This document shows, piece after piece, positions 1 through 9,134 of a stretch of 64,000 nucleotides of DNA; within the stretch, counting starts at the first letter, position 1, and the number at the start of each line of letters is the position of its first letter. The notes under the pieces are model-generated. The model ran no database searches. It was not told the origin of the DNA and was given only the letters and a program-made list of their open reading frames with translations. Made by a program: the position numbers and the translations under genes. Source of the stretch: Planctomycetota bacterium (GTDB taxonomy: Bacteria > Planctomycetota > UBA1135 > GCA-002686595); NCBI GenBank assembly GCA_026692665.1, contig JAPLOF010000025.1:1-64000 (forward strand), given 5' to 3'.

Positions 1-62
1 CGGAGTTGTGCCTGGCTCCGTACCGCCGCCCGACGCCACTCGCGAGTAGATTGGAGTCTCTG

Positions 63-1355
63 ATGCAAGCGATCCCCATGAAGCGGCTCCAGGCCGCCGA
101 CCAGGTCCTCGGGGTCGTCCTGTGCGCGCTGCTCCAACCGGTGCGCTGGCTGCGAGCGTTGCGGCGGAACCCCGCCCCGATCGCTCGGAACGTCCTCCTG
201 ATCAAGTTCTGGGGCATCGGCAGCCTGCAGCTCCTGACGCCGGCCGTGAACGCCCTGCGACGACGCCATCCGGACGCGCGCCTGACCCTGCTCACCCTGG
301 CCGCGAACGCGGAGTTCGTCCGCGGGCTGGGGGTCTTCGACGAGGTCCTCACGCTCGACGTCCAGAGCGGGCGCGGCCCCGCCGGCTGGTTCCGCATCCA
401 CACGCGGATCTTGCGCCTGCTCGCGGGTCTCCGTCGACGCCGCTTCGACCGCGTCTACGACTTCGAGTTCTTCACGCGCTTCTCGGCCCTGGTCTCGCTC
501 GCCACGGGAGCGCGCGAGACGAGCGGGTTCGCGTCGCCGCACGTGAACCGCGGCGGCTTCCATCGCCGCACGGTGCCGTTCAACCGCTACTGGCACGTCG
601 CGCGCAACTTCCGCGCGCTCGCCGGCGGCGAGAACGGGCATGAGGTCGAACCCGACGATCTCGTGCCCTTCACGCCGACGGACGCGCAGCGAGCGAGCGT
701 GCGCGCGAAGCTCGTGCGGGCCGGCCTGCCCGCGGGTCGGCCGTTCGTGGTCCTGAACCCGAACGCGGGCGAGCTCTCGCTCGAGCGCCGCTGGCCGGCG
801 ACGTCCTTCGCGGAGCTGGCGCGCGTGCTCGCCAACGACGACGGCGTGCCCGTCGTCCTCGTGGGCTCGCCTTCGGAGGCCGAGTACGTCCACTCGATCG
901 CCGCGCGCGTCGGCGACGTCACGCGCGGCCACGTGCTCGATCTCTCGGGCCAGCTCTCCGTCGGCGAACTCTGCGCCGCGCTGGCGGACGCGCACACCGT
1001 CGTCACGAACGACTCGGGGCCCATGCACATCGCGGCGGCTCTCGCCACTCCGACGATCGGCCTGTTCGGGCCCGAGACCCCGGTCATGTACGGCCCGCTC
1101 GGCGAGCGCGCCAGCGCGCTGTGGCGTCCGCCCGTGTGCAGCCCGTGCATCAACGTGCACGAGAACAAGGTGGCGAACTGCGTGCGCGGCTTCCCCGAGT
1201 GCCTCGTGAACCTCTCCGTCGAGGTGGTGCTCGAAGAGACGCGTGCCTGGATGCTCGACGCCGAGCTCGTGCCCGCGGCGCGCCGCGCCGCCCGCGGCGG
1301 ACTGCACGTCCTGCGCGGCGGCATGCCGGCGGACCGGGAGCACTCGATTCCGTGA
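63..1355 (+). CDS. Glycosyltransferase family 9 (heptosyltransferase-like)
   Basis: The 430-residue protein looks like a GT9 ADP-heptose:LPS heptosyltransferase-type enzyme, which transfers a sugar to lipopolysaccharide core or a related glycan at the inner face of the cytoplasmic membrane. The N-terminal Rossmann half carries the family opening NVLLIKFWGIGSLQLLTPAV. The C-terminal half has VVLNPNAG, the WPATSFAELA helix and the donor-site block VTNDSGPMHIAAALATPTIGLFGP. I chose the ATG at 63 because TTGGAG lies 8 bp upstream; in-frame alternatives are a TTG at 6 and an ATG at 78. The stop overlaps the next start by 4 bp (GTGA), so the pair is translationally coupled. The exact acceptor cannot be read from the sequence. 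Confidence 0.85.
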   Translation: MQAIPMKRLQAADQVLGVVLCALLQPVRWLRALRRNPAPIARNVLLIKFWGIGSLQLLTPAVNALRRRHPDARLTLLTLAANAEFVRGLGVFDEVLTLDVQSGRGPAGWFRIHTRILRLLAGLRRRRFDRVYDFEFFTRFSALVSLATGARETSGFASPHVNRGGFHRRTVPFNRYWHVARNFRALAGGENGHEVEPDDLVPFTPTDAQRASVRAKLVRAGLPAGRPFVVLNPNAGELSLERRWPATSFAELARVLANDDGVPVVLVGSPSEAEYVHSIAARVGDVTRGHVLDLSGQLSVGELCAALADAHTVVTNDSGPMHIAAALATPTIGLFGPETPVMYGPLGERASALWRPPVCSPCINVHENKVANCVRGFPECLVNLSVEVVLEETRAWMLDAELVPAARRAARGGLHVLRGGMPADREHSIP

Positions 1356-2728
1356 GGGTGCTCCTGCTGAATCCGCCGGGCGAGCGCGTCTACATCCGCG
1401 ACTACCTGTGTTCGAAGACGACGAAGTCGAACTACCTGTTCCACCCGATCGACCTGGTCGTGATGTCGGGCACGGTGGCGGCCGAGCACCAGGTCCAAGT
1501 CCTCGATTGCATGGCCGAGTCCCTCTCGATCGAAGCCGCGAACGCGCGCATCGACGCCTTCGCGCCCGACGCGATCGTCAGTCTCGTGGGTGCCGTCTCC
1601 TGGCCTGAGGACAAGCACTTCCTCTCCACGCAAGCCGCGCGTGGCCGTCGCATCGCCGCGATCGGCGACGTGCTGCACGAGCACAGCGAGAAACGTCTGG
1701 CCGAGGAACCCTGGCTCGAGCTCGCGCTGCACGACTTCTCGAACGCAGACGTCGTGCGCTGGTTGGCTCGCGACCTCGAAGCGCTCGAGGAAGCCACCGT
1801 GCGCCGCGCCGACGGCTCGATCGAGCGCGTGAAGCGCGGCGCCAAGAGAGGCTCGTTCCGCGTGCCGACCCCGCGGCACGAGCTCTTCCCGAGCCATGGC
1901 TACCACTTCTCGTTCGCGCGCCGCGAGCCGTTCGCGACGCTGCTCACAGACTACGGCTGCCCATACCCGTGCACGTTCTGCGTGATCGGCACGCTGGGCT
2001 TCAAGACGCGCTCGGTCGAGGACGCGTTGGCCGAGGTCGACCACGTGCGCTCGCTCGTACTGCGCGAGCTGTTCTTCCTCGACCAGACGTTCGGCGTCGT
2101 GAAGAAGCGCGCGCTCGAGCTGTGCCGCGGCCTGGAAGAGCGCGGCGACCTCTCCTGGACCGCGTTCACGCGCCCCGACACGGCCGACGACGAGCTGCTC
2201 GCGGCGATGAAACGCGCCGGCTGCCACACGGTGATCCTGGGCGTCGAGAGCGCCGACGACGCGCGCCTGGCCGCCTACAAGAAGGGCTACTCGGTCGACG
2301 CCGTGCGCGACGGCTTCCGGCGCGTGAAGCGCCACGGCCTGCGCACGGTCGGCACCTTCATCGTCGGCCTCCCCGAGGAGGACGCCGCGTCGCTGCGCCG
2401 CACGCTCGAGCTCGCGGTCGAGCTCGACCTCGACTTCCTCTCGCTCAACATGGCCGTGCCACGCTTTGGCACCGCATTCCGCCGCCAGGCGATCGAACTG
2501 GGCCTGTGCGACGAGGACGACCTCGTCATGGACCAGGGCGGCGCGGATGCGTTCCTCCCGACGAAGCACCTCGAGCGGGCCGAGATGCTGCAGCTCAAGA
2601 AGGAGATGGTGCGCCGCTTCTACCTGCGGCCGGGGTACCTGATGCGCCGCCTGCGCGGCGCTGCGAACCCGGGTGAGCTGGCCCGGCAGGCGCGTGAGGG
2701 GCTGTCGCTCCTTCGCCGGAACCTCTGA
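1352..2728 (+). CDS. B12-binding radical SAM protein
   Basis: This is a 458-residue enzyme of the cobalamin-binding-domain plus radical SAM class (BchE/HpnJ-like architecture). The N-terminal ~180 residues fit a B12-binding Rossmann domain (VRVLLLNPPGE opening). The radical SAM cluster motif CPYPCTFC (C203, C207, C210) follows, with the later TIM-barrel strands FFLDQTFG, VILGVESADD and GTFIVGLPEED. Such enzymes perform radical methylations, ring rearrangements or lipid modifications; the substrate here is unknown. The GTG start overlaps the upstream GT9 stop, so a role in modifying the same surface glycan or lipid is a reasonable inference only. An ATG-free GTG start is supported by the overlap and by the family-typical N-terminus. 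Confidence 0.82.
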   Translation: MRVLLLNPPGERVYIRDYLCSKTTKSNYLFHPIDLVVMSGTVAAEHQVQVLDCMAESLSIEAANARIDAFAPDAIVSLVGAVSWPEDKHFLSTQAARGRRIAAIGDVLHEHSEKRLAEEPWLELALHDFSNADVVRWLARDLEALEEATVRRADGSIERVKRGAKRGSFRVPTPRHELFPSHGYHFSFARREPFATLLTDYGCPYPCTFCVIGTLGFKTRSVEDALAEVDHVRSLVLRELFFLDQTFGVVKKRALELCRGLEERGDLSWTAFTRPDTADDELLAAMKRAGCHTVILGVESADDARLAAYKKGYSVDAVRDGFRRVKRHGLRTVGTFIVGLPEEDAASLRRTLELAVELDLDFLSLNMAVPRFGTAFRRQAIELGLCDEDDLVMDQGGADAFLPTKHLERAEMLQLKKEMVRRFYLRPGYLMRRLRGAANPGELARQAREGLSLLRRNL

Positions 2729-2859
2729 GCCGGTCTGGCGCCCCGGCACCCCTCCCGGGCTCGGGACGTTCCTGACCGAGCTGGACGATTTTTCTGGTCG
2801 CGCGGGCAGACGCGGGGCCGTGCGTCGTCGGCCTCCACGGCTGATTGGAGGAGTCCCCC

Positions 2860-3255
2860 GTGCCTCGCCGGATCTCGATCTTCGCGCTCACCCTCGTCGT
2901 AGCGTCCCCGACTCTGCGCGCGGCCGGCGGTTCGTGCCCCGGCACACCTCTCGTCTGCGTCGGATCCGGCACCCAGACCCTCGTCGTGGCCGTGGGTCTC
3001 CCGCCGCGCGCGCTCGGCGTCCTGGTCGGTGGATCGCAAGGCGAATTGGGGCCGGCCTTCGGCTCGGGTCGCTGGTGCGTCGCGGATCCGCGGATGCGAC
3101 TGGCCTCCACCTGCGCGGACAGCGAGGGAACGGCCGTCGTGCGCCTCGAGGGCCGGCCGGGGATTCACGCGGGCACCGTCGTCCAACTCGTATGGCGCGA
3201 TCGCCTCAGCGGAATGACCGGTTCGACCGGTTCCGCGCGCATGCCGGGAGGTTGA
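2860..3255 (+). CDS. Secreted hypothetical protein, 131 aa
   Basis: I do not recognise a family. The GTG start at 2860 has a strong GGAGGAG ribosome-binding site 6 bp upstream. The first ~25 residues (VPRRISIFALTLVVASPTLR, then AAGG) form a cleavable signal peptide. The mature part has four cysteines (SCPGTPLVC, WCVADP, STCADS), enough for two disulfides, and reads as a small beta-rich extracytoplasmic domain. It stands alone, 131 bp after the radical SAM gene. The TTG at 2845 is a less likely start because it lies in the ribosome-binding site. Confidence 0.55.
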   Translation: MPRRISIFALTLVVASPTLRAAGGSCPGTPLVCVGSGTQTLVVAVGLPPRALGVLVGGSQGELGPAFGSGRWCVADPRMRLASTCADSEGTAVVRLEGRPGIHAGTVVQLVWRDRLSGMTGSTGSARMPGG

Positions 3256-3603
3256 ACGAGGCCTGCCCGCCGTCCTCGAAGGTCTGCTTGGGGGTCGGCG
3301 AACGTCGCCGGAACCCGGTTGCGGGTCGTGAAGGGGTGCGGATGGGTCCTCGCGACACTCGACTGCGAGTCAGCACGCTGCAAGGTCCGAGCGCTCCCCC
3401 ACGGCGGGGACCCGGGGCCGTGTCCTCTCGGGACCCACGCGGATGGGTGCCGCCGCGGCTCGCGGCAGCGTCGACCGACTCGAGCAGACAGGCCCGTGCA
3501 CGCGCTCGGGGTTCCGTCGCCGGAGCCCAGTCCCCGCCCTGCTAACCTGCGCGTTCTCCGCCAGTACGGAGATCCCGCAGACCCCCGTGCCCCTGAGATC
3601 CGC
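3256..3603. other. Intergenic region, 348 bp
   Basis: I see no convincing gene, RNA or repeat here. An open frame continuous with the downstream barrel gene runs back to 3319, but its translation is compositionally random, and a clear signal peptide starts at 3604. The region probably holds the promoter of the beta-barrel gene. Confidence 0.4.
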
Positions 3604-4290
3604 ATGTCGCTCCTCGCCTGTTTCCTCGTGATCCCGGCTTTCGCGTCGGCACCGCTCCCGGCCGATTCGCTCGCGCTCTCGCCGCTGGCCGAGTTCCTGG
3701 CGCCGGCGCCCGCCGCGACCAAGGTCCCTGTCCCGCCCGTGGCGGATGCGGACTCGCTGCTCAGCTACACGTACGTCGAAGTCGGCGCCGCGCGGAACGA
3801 CGTCGACAGCTTCGACGAGAACGTCGACACCTACTACCTGCGCGCCTCGCTGAACCTGCTGAAGCTCTTCTACGTGTTCGGCGAGTACTCGAACCAGTCG
3901 ACCGACTTCGCGAACACGGACACGAACCTGCTCACGCTGGGCGGCGGCGCGCACCTCGGGGTCCTGCCGAGCCTGGACGTCTACGCCGAGCTCGGGGCCA
4001 TGTTCAGCGACGTCTCGAGCGACGCGAATGACCTGGACGGCTCGGAGGTCGGCTACCGACTCGCGGGTGGTGTGCGCTACCTCCTCCTCGAATGGTCCGG
4101 CGGAGGCCTCGAACTCGACGGCGCGCTCGGGACGATGGACCTCGACAATCGCCTCGGCAGCGACGACAACCCGACCTTCTGGGGTTTCGGCGCGCGCGCG
4201 CACTTCATCAAGTTCCTGAGCGTCGGCCTGGCCTACGAGAAGATCGAGGACGACGACCAGATCCTGGGCGGCGTCCGCTGGTCCTTCTGA
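3604..4290 (+). CDS. Outer-membrane beta-barrel protein (OmpA-like/porin family)
   Basis: The 228-residue protein starts with a signal peptide (MSLLACFLVIPAFASA) and continues with a linker rich in Pro/Ala. It then has about eight amphipathic strands with alternating hydrophobic residues: SYTYVEVGAARND, TYYLRASLNLLKLFYVFGEY, LLTLGGGAHLG, SLDVYAELGAMFSD, GYRLAGGVRYLLLEW and the terminal FLSVGLAYEKIEDDDQILGGVRWSF. It ends in the C-terminal phenylalanine typical of BAM-assembled barrels. The pattern resembles small 8-stranded OmpA/OmpW-like barrels seen in autotransporter-type outer-membrane domain families. Function (pore, adhesion or lipid binding) cannot be inferred. The ATG at 3604 is preferred over upstream in-frame starts because it gives a proper signal peptide. 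Confidence 0.7.
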   Translation: MSLLACFLVIPAFASAPLPADSLALSPLAEFLAPAPAATKVPVPPVADADSLLSYTYVEVGAARNDVDSFDENVDTYYLRASLNLLKLFYVFGEYSNQSTDFANTDTNLLTLGGGAHLGVLPSLDVYAELGAMFSDVSSDANDLDGSEVGYRLAGGVRYLLLEWSGGGLELDGALGTMDLDNRLGSDDNPTFWGFGARAHFIKFLSVGLAYEKIEDDDQILGGVRWSF

Positions 4291-4429
4291 GCCGTCGGTC
4301 CCGCGACCCGGACTCGCGGCCCGTGCGGTCCTCTGGGCGCGGGCGCGTGCCTCGCGCGGTGCTCGCGGCCGTTCCGGCGCCGCTCGGCTGCTATCCTGCG
4401 GGGCTACAACCCTGGGTTAGAGAGTCCGC

Positions 4430-5281
4430 ATGACCACCGCATCCCCCATCGTCGACGTCACCACCCAGACCTTCGTCCAGGAGGTCGTCGAGCGCTCCCA
4501 CAAGACGCCGGTCCTCGTGGATCTCTGGGCGACCTGGTGCGGCCCGTGCAAGACGCTCGGGCCGCTGCTCGAGAAGCTGGCGCGCGAGATGAACGGCAAG
4601 TTCGTCCTGGCGAAGATCGACATCGACGCGAATCCGGAGATCGCTGACGCATTCCAGGTGCAGAGCGTCCCGACCGTCCTCCTCCTCAAGGGCGGCCGGC
4701 CCGTCGACGGTTTCGTCGGTGGTCAGCCCGAGAAGAAGATCCGCGAGATGCTCGAGAAGCACCTCGGGCCGTCCATCGACCCGCTCGAGGCCGCGCTCGC
4801 GCACGAGAAGGCGGGCGAGCCGGCGATCGCGCTCATGCACGTGGCCGAGCTCGCGGACCTGGAGCCGCCCCACCCGCTGGCGCGCGCGCACCGCGCGCGA
4901 CTCCTCCTGGTGATCGGCGAGACGGAGGACGGGCGCGCGGAGTACGAGTCGCTGCCGGAATCGGAGAAGGACTCGGACCCGGGCCGCGCGGCGAAGGCGC
5001 TGCTCGCGCTGCAGGCGAAGAAGACCGACCTCGCGCCCCTCGAAGCCGCCGTGAAGAAGAGCCCCGACGACGTGGCGGCGCGCATCGCGCTCGGCCGCGC
5101 GCTGCTCGCGGAGAGCCGGGGCGCGGACGGGCTGGAGCAGCTCTACCAGGCGGCGAAGCTCGACCTGCGTTTCAACGAGAGCGAACCGCGCAAGGCGATG
5201 GTCGAGGCGTTCGAGGCGCTCGGGGGCGCCGATCCGGCCGTCGTCGACTACCGGCGCAAGCTCTCGATCCTGCTCTGCTGA
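4430..5281 (+). CDS. Thioredoxin-TPR protein (CnoX/YbbN-like)
   Basis: This 283-residue cytosolic protein has an N-terminal thioredoxin fold with the intact active site WCGPC (about residue 37) and the cis-proline segment VQSVPTVLLLKGG. It is followed by a ~170-residue alpha-helical region with TPR-like helices (AVKKSPDDVAARIALGRALL). That layout matches CnoX/YbbN co-chaperedoxins, which bind unfolded or oxidised clients and hand them to GroEL/DnaK. Unlike E. coli CnoX, which has an altered SxxC site, this one keeps both cysteines and so could also act as a reductase. The start ATG at 4430 is preceded by AGAGAG. Its last 34 bp overlap the 3' end of the convergent GT2 gene. Confidence 0.82.
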   Translation: MTTASPIVDVTTQTFVQEVVERSHKTPVLVDLWATWCGPCKTLGPLLEKLAREMNGKFVLAKIDIDANPEIADAFQVQSVPTVLLLKGGRPVDGFVGGQPEKKIREMLEKHLGPSIDPLEAALAHEKAGEPAIALMHVAELADLEPPHPLARAHRARLLLVIGETEDGRAEYESLPESEKDSDPGRAAKALLALQAKKTDLAPLEAAVKKSPDDVAARIALGRALLAESRGADGLEQLYQAAKLDLRFNESEPRKAMVEAFEALGGADPAVVDYRRKLSILLC

Positions 5282-6120
5282 CCGGGCTTCGGCTGCTGGC
5301 CGCGCTTGGGGTACACGCCCGTGAGCTTGTTCCAGAACACCTGGAACGCCTCGCGCAGGACGCGCACGTAGCTGACGGCGCGCACCGTGCTGCCCAACTG
5401 GTGCTCGACGCGCACCGGGATCTCGATCGCGCGGTGGCCGTAGCGCCGCGCGAGATACAGGACCTCGAAGTCGAAGCCGAACCCGTCGAGCTTGTTCACC
5501 GCGAAGAGCTCCTGCGCGACGTCGGTGCGGTAGAGCTTGAATCCGCACTGCGTGTCGTGGAACCCCGGCACGACGAGCGCGGAGATCAGGAGCCCGCCGA
5601 TCGCGCCCAGGAAGAGCCGGAACTTCGGGTAGACGATGTCGTTGCCCGGCGCGCGCTTGCTCCCGATGACGATCGGAGCCTCGTCGGAGTGGAGGCTGAG
5701 CTTCTCCAACTCGCGGATCGGGATCGCCAGGTCGGCGTCGGCGAACAGGATCCACGGCCGCGTCGCCGCCATGACCCCGGTGCGGACGGCCGCGCCCTTG
5801 CCGCCGTTGGGACGCCGCAGGACCTTCACGCGCGACCCGTACTTCCTCTCGACGAGGTCGCCCGTGCCGTCGCTGCTGCCGTCGTCCACGACGAGCAGCT
5901 CGAGCTGGTCGAGGTGGGTCGCCGACCAGGCCAGGATCTTGTCGATCGTGGCTTCGATCCGCAGGGCCTCGTTGTAGGCCGGCAGGACGATGGTGAGGTC
6001 GCGGATCAAGAGGCGTCGCCGGGCCCGGAGGGCTCCGAACCCTACGTCGGCAGGTCGACAGCGGCAACCGGACTGCGGGCGTCTCCGTCGCGATTTCGTG
6101 CGGTCGCGGGCCGCGCGCAT
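5248..6120 (-). CDS. Glycosyltransferase family 2 (dolichyl-phosphate glucosyltransferase-like)
   Basis: A GT-A fold enzyme likely to transfer a sugar from a nucleotide donor to a polyprenyl phosphate at the membrane. Key blocks are LTIVLPAYNE, LLVVDDGSSDGTGDLV, NGGKGAAVRTGV, the DxD-like FADADLAIP, GSKRAPGND and DTQCGFKLY, which together are typical of the DPG synthase/DPM1-like subfamily (Alg5-like). Homology begins near the TTG at 6009; the frame stays open to an ATG at 6120 and neither start has a good ribosome-binding site, so the first ~37 residues (Arg-rich) are doubtful. The C-terminus overlaps the convergent thioredoxin gene by 34 bp. No C-terminal membrane domain is present, unlike the GtrB class. 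Confidence 0.83.
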   Translation of the reverse strand: MRAARDRTKSRRRRPQSGCRCRPADVGFGALRARRRLLIRDLTIVLPAYNEALRIEATIDKILAWSATHLDQLELLVVDDGSSDGTGDLVERKYGSRVKVLRRPNGGKGAAVRTGVMAATRPWILFADADLAIPIRELEKLSLHSDEAPIVIGSKRAPGNDIVYPKFRLFLGAIGGLLISALVVPGFHDTQCGFKLYRTDVAQELFAVNKLDGFGFDFEVLYLARRYGHRAIEIPVRVEHQLGSTVRAVSYVRVLREAFQVFWNKLTGVYPKRGQQPKPGQQSRIESLRR

Positions 6121-6181
6121 GCGCGGCGGGGGTCCGCGGAGCGCAGGAGGGCCGCCGAGCCGGCGTGCAACTGTCCCGAGC

Positions 6182-7330
6182 TCAACGCGGCAGCATGCAC
6201 CACTCGACGCACGCGACAGCCGCCGCGCGCGGGTCCGTGGCGTCGATCCGCTCGGCGTAGCTGCGGCCCTTCTCGCTGTGGCGGTACAGCGGGTCGTAGT
6301 AGTGCTCGAGCAGGATCCGCACGAGCTCGTCCGTCCGCCCCGCGTCGAGCAGCGCCACGAGTCCCGGGCCGACGTGAGCCTTCGGCATCCGCGCCTCGAC
6401 GAGCGGCAGTTGGCGGCGCAGCTCGTCGCGCGCGCCGGGGCTAGCCAGGTAGTCGGTCGCGAGCACCTCGACGCGGCGCGCGACGTCCGCGACGAGCTCG
6501 ATGCTCACGCCCGACTCCATCGCGGCCCACAGCTTCGGCGGCACGATCGCGTCGCCGACCTTGCGGCTCTCGCCCTCGACGATCAGGACGCGACCCAGCG
6601 GCTGGCGCAGCCGCGCGGCGATGCGGCTCTCGAACGTCTTCTGCGAGCAGGGCTCGAGCCCGACCATCCCGAGCAGCGAGCTGCGGTGTCCCGCGAGCGC
6701 CTCGAGGTCGATCACGAGCTCGGGCGCGAGCCGCTCGATCTCGCGCAGCACGAGCGTCTTGCCCACGCCCGTCAGGCCGCGCAGCACGAAGGTCGGCGGT
6801 GCCTCGAACGCGGCGAGTCGGCGCATGACGTCCGCGCGGTAGCCCTTGTAGCCGCCCTCGAGCAGCGTCGCCCGCCCGAGGCCCAGCTCGCGCACGAAGT
6901 AGAGCACGCTCCGCGAGCGCAGTCCGCCGCGCCAGCAGTGGAGCACGACCGGATCCGGCGGCGCCGCGGTCTCCCCGGCGGCGACGAGGAACGAGGACAT
7001 TCGCTCGAACCCCTCGCCCGTCAGAGCGTCCACGCGGGTTTCGAAGTCGTCCTCGGCCGGCCTCCAGCCCGTCGCGGCGGAGATCCCGGACACGAGCTCG
7101 CGGATCCGGCCGCGCACGATGGCGCGAGCCGCCTGGAACGCGCTCTCGGGCGAGTCCTGCACGTAGAGCGTGCCGACCAGCGCGCGCTGCACGTCGTCGA
7201 AAAGCGGCACGTTCACCGCGCCGGGGACGTGGTCCTCGGCGAACTCGGCCGGGCTGCGCAGGTCCACGACGCGGGCGCGCGGATGCTCCGCGAGAGCACG
7301 GGCGGTGATCGTGGGGAACTCGATGCGCAT
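6182..7330 (-). CDS. mnmH: tRNA 2-selenouridine synthase
   Basis: MnmH (SelU/YbbB) converts 2-thiouridine at the wobble position of tRNA-Lys/Glu/Gln to 2-selenouridine through a geranylated intermediate, using selenophosphate. The 382-residue protein has the expected two parts: a rhodanese domain with VVDLRSPAEFAEDHVPGAVNVPLF and the catalytic cysteine in LHCWRGGLRSRS (C132), then a P-loop domain with GLTGVGKT (residues 185-192), DLEALAGHRSS and VEGESRKVG. Length and motif order match the family. No selD is in the window. The gene is 96 bp downstream of nothing in its own direction (the next minus-strand gene ends at 7427) and looks monocistronic. Confidence 0.93.
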   Translation of the reverse strand: MRIEFPTITARALAEHPRARVVDLRSPAEFAEDHVPGAVNVPLFDDVQRALVGTLYVQDSPESAFQAARAIVRGRIRELVSGISAATGWRPAEDDFETRVDALTGEGFERMSSFLVAAGETAAPPDPVVLHCWRGGLRSRSVLYFVRELGLGRATLLEGGYKGYRADVMRRLAAFEAPPTFVLRGLTGVGKTLVLREIERLAPELVIDLEALAGHRSSLLGMVGLEPCSQKTFESRIAARLRQPLGRVLIVEGESRKVGDAIVPPKLWAAMESGVSIELVADVARRVEVLATDYLASPGARDELRRQLPLVEARMPKAHVGPGLVALLDAGRTDELVRILLEHYYDPLYRHSEKGRSYAERIDATDPRAAAVACVEWCMLPR

Positions 7331-7426
7331 GGATTCGGGGTGCCGATCCCAGAATCTACACGCGACTCGCCGCCGGGCACGCCTGCATTCGTCGCAAGCG
7401 CAGGGTGTCCGAGCGAGCGGAGCCGA

Positions 7427-8326
7427 TCAGCGTCGCCGTGCGTCGTCCGGGCGCTCGGATTTGCGGCCCCGTTCGCGCGTGAAGCGCTCGCGCATCGCCT
7501 GACGGAACTGGTCCAGCGTCATCTGTTCGAGAGCCTCGATCTCCGCGGGCGTGGCGAAACCGCTCTCGCGTAGGGCGCTCATCACGCGTTCGCGCACGAT
7601 CTTCTCGACCAGCTCGCGGCGCTCCGCCGTGGGCAGATCCGCGTAGCGCAGGTGATCGGCGGCTCGCGGACGCGCGGCCAGCAGCAGCTTCATCCGGGCC
7701 GCCATGCCCTCCTCGCGGCGCGCGGCGTCCGGACCTTCCGCGGCGCGCTTCAGCTTCGCGATCTCGAGCATGCGCTCGGCCTCGGGAAGCGCTTCGAGGC
7801 GTGCGATCTCGGCCGCGGACAGCCCAAACTTGCGTGCCAGCAGCTCGGCGACCTTCTCGCGGCCACGCTCGCGCATCTTCTGCTGCATGTCGGCCATCGC
7901 CTGGGCGCGTTCCTCGGGCGGCATGCGCTCGAGCTTTTCGCGCATCGCGTCGGCCATCGGACCGTGCCCGCGCGCACCGCGGTCGCCGCCTTCGATCATG
8001 GCCAGATCGCGCAGCAGCGCGCGGCGGATCTTCGGGTCGAGATTGTCGAGGCGCGCTCGTTGCTCGGGCGTCAGGCGCTGTTCGACGCGGCTCACGGCTT
8101 CGGCCAGGGCACGGGCGCGGTCCTCCAGCGAAGCACGATCCTTCGCGGGCATGGTGCGCAGATGCTCGAAGCGCTCTCGCAAACGCGCCTGCTCGTCCGG
8201 GGACAGCTGCTCCCAACGCGCGCGCGCCTCCTCGAGGCGTCGGTCTTGCGCCGACGAGCCGACGGCGAGCAGCGACACGCAGATCAGCGCGAGCGAGAGA
8301 GCCAGGAAGGCACGGACGGTGCGCAT
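7427..8326 (-). CDS. Exported helical Glu/Arg-rich protein (DUF3106-like)
   Basis: This 299-residue protein begins with a signal peptide (MRTVRAFLALSLALICVSLL, cleaved near SSAQ) and is then almost entirely charged amphipathic helix. It contains repeated phrases of the type LSPDEQARLRERFEHLR, LTPEQRARLDNLDP and MPPEERAQAMADM. These resemble DUF3106/periplasmic LTxxQ-type helical proteins such as CpxP/Spy, but I cannot assign it firmly. It starts 4 bp after the anti-sigma gene and so is the third gene of an ECF sigma operon. That position suggests an envelope-stress sensor or chaperone, or a modulator of the anti-sigma factor (inference). Confidence 0.65.
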   Translation of the reverse strand: MRTVRAFLALSLALICVSLLAVGSSAQDRRLEEARARWEQLSPDEQARLRERFEHLRTMPAKDRASLEDRARALAEAVSRVEQRLTPEQRARLDNLDPKIRRALLRDLAMIEGGDRGARGHGPMADAMREKLERMPPEERAQAMADMQQKMRERGREKVAELLARKFGLSAAEIARLEALPEAERMLEIAKLKRAAEGPDAARREEGMAARMKLLLAARPRAADHLRYADLPTAERRELVEKIVRERVMSALRESGFATPAEIEALEQMTLDQFRQAMRERFTRERGRKSERPDDARRR

Positions 8327-8330
8327 GATC

Positions 8331-9134
8331 TCAGCCTTCCTCCTCGAACTCGGAGAGCAGCGCTTCGTCCGCGGTCGGGAGCGCGGTCTGCAGCGTCTCG
8401 GCGTCGCTCGCCACGAGCACGTCCCAGTTCTCGAGCAGGTCCAGCGCCGCGAGGACCTCGTCGGGCACGGCGGATCCGTTCGACGCGACGCGCGTGTCCG
8501 TGGCCGCTCGCTCGCGCGGCGCGCTGTCCGGGGCGACCTTCGGCGCGGGGTTCGGCTCCTTCACGACGTCGACGCGGTCCACGGTCGACTTCGAAGCTTC
8601 GGGGCGCGCGATCCAGACCAGCGCGACGAGCGCGGCGGCGGCGGCACCGACCAAGACGATGCGCAAGGCGGTGCGGCGGCGTGCCGGGGCGCGCCGCGCG
8701 AGGCGCAGGCCGGAAAGCGCGCGCGCGGACAAACCCGCCGGCGCCTCGATCACGTCGAGCTCCAGCAGGCGATCGAGGCGCTCGTCACCGACGCGGCGCG
8801 CGAGCCCTTGAAGGACGCCGCGCGCGAGCCCGGGCGGCGGCGCCTCGGAGGCAGCGACGTCGAGCAGACGGTCGAGACGTTCCTCGTGCTGTTCGTGGAT
8901 GCGCGAACGGCGCAGACGCGCCAGCACGCGCTCCCGGACCTCGGGCGCGAGGCGCGGTTCGGGCAGGCTCGCGAGCAGCGACTCGAGCGCCTCCTCGGCT
9001 TCGAGCAGCGCGCGGCACTCCGCGCACGCGAACAGGTGTTCGTGCCACGAGAGCTCCGCGAGACGCTCGGGCGTCGCCCGTCCGGCGAGACGGCTCTCCA
9101 GCAGCAGACGGAAATCGCGACACGGGACGTTCAC
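8331..9134 (-). CDS. Zinc-finger anti-sigma factor
   Basis: This 267-residue membrane protein is encoded directly after an ECF sigma gene with a 4-bp GTGA overlap. It has the ZAS/zf-HC2 motif H33-x3-C37-x2-C40 (HLFACAEC) near its N-terminus, with C5 upstream. A long Leu/Arg-rich helical linker with repeated ARGVLQGLARRVGDERLDRLL-like helices follows, then one transmembrane segment (ALRIVLVGAAAAALVALVWI) and a ~75-residue periplasmic tail. The role inferred from the family is to sequester the partner sigma factor at the membrane until an envelope signal is sensed. The GTG start is set by the overlap and by the position of the zinc motif. Confidence 0.85.
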   Translation of the reverse strand: MNVPCRDFRLLLESRLAGRATPERLAELSWHEHLFACAECRALLEAEEALESLLASLPEPRLAPEVRERVLARLRRSRIHEQHEERLDRLLDVAASEAPPPGLARGVLQGLARRVGDERLDRLLELDVIEAPAGLSARALSGLRLARRAPARRRTALRIVLVGAAAAALVALVWIARPEASKSTVDRVDVVKEPNPAPKVAPDSAPRERAATDTRVASNGSAVPDEVLAALDLLENWDVLVASDAETLQTALPTADEALLSEFEEEG

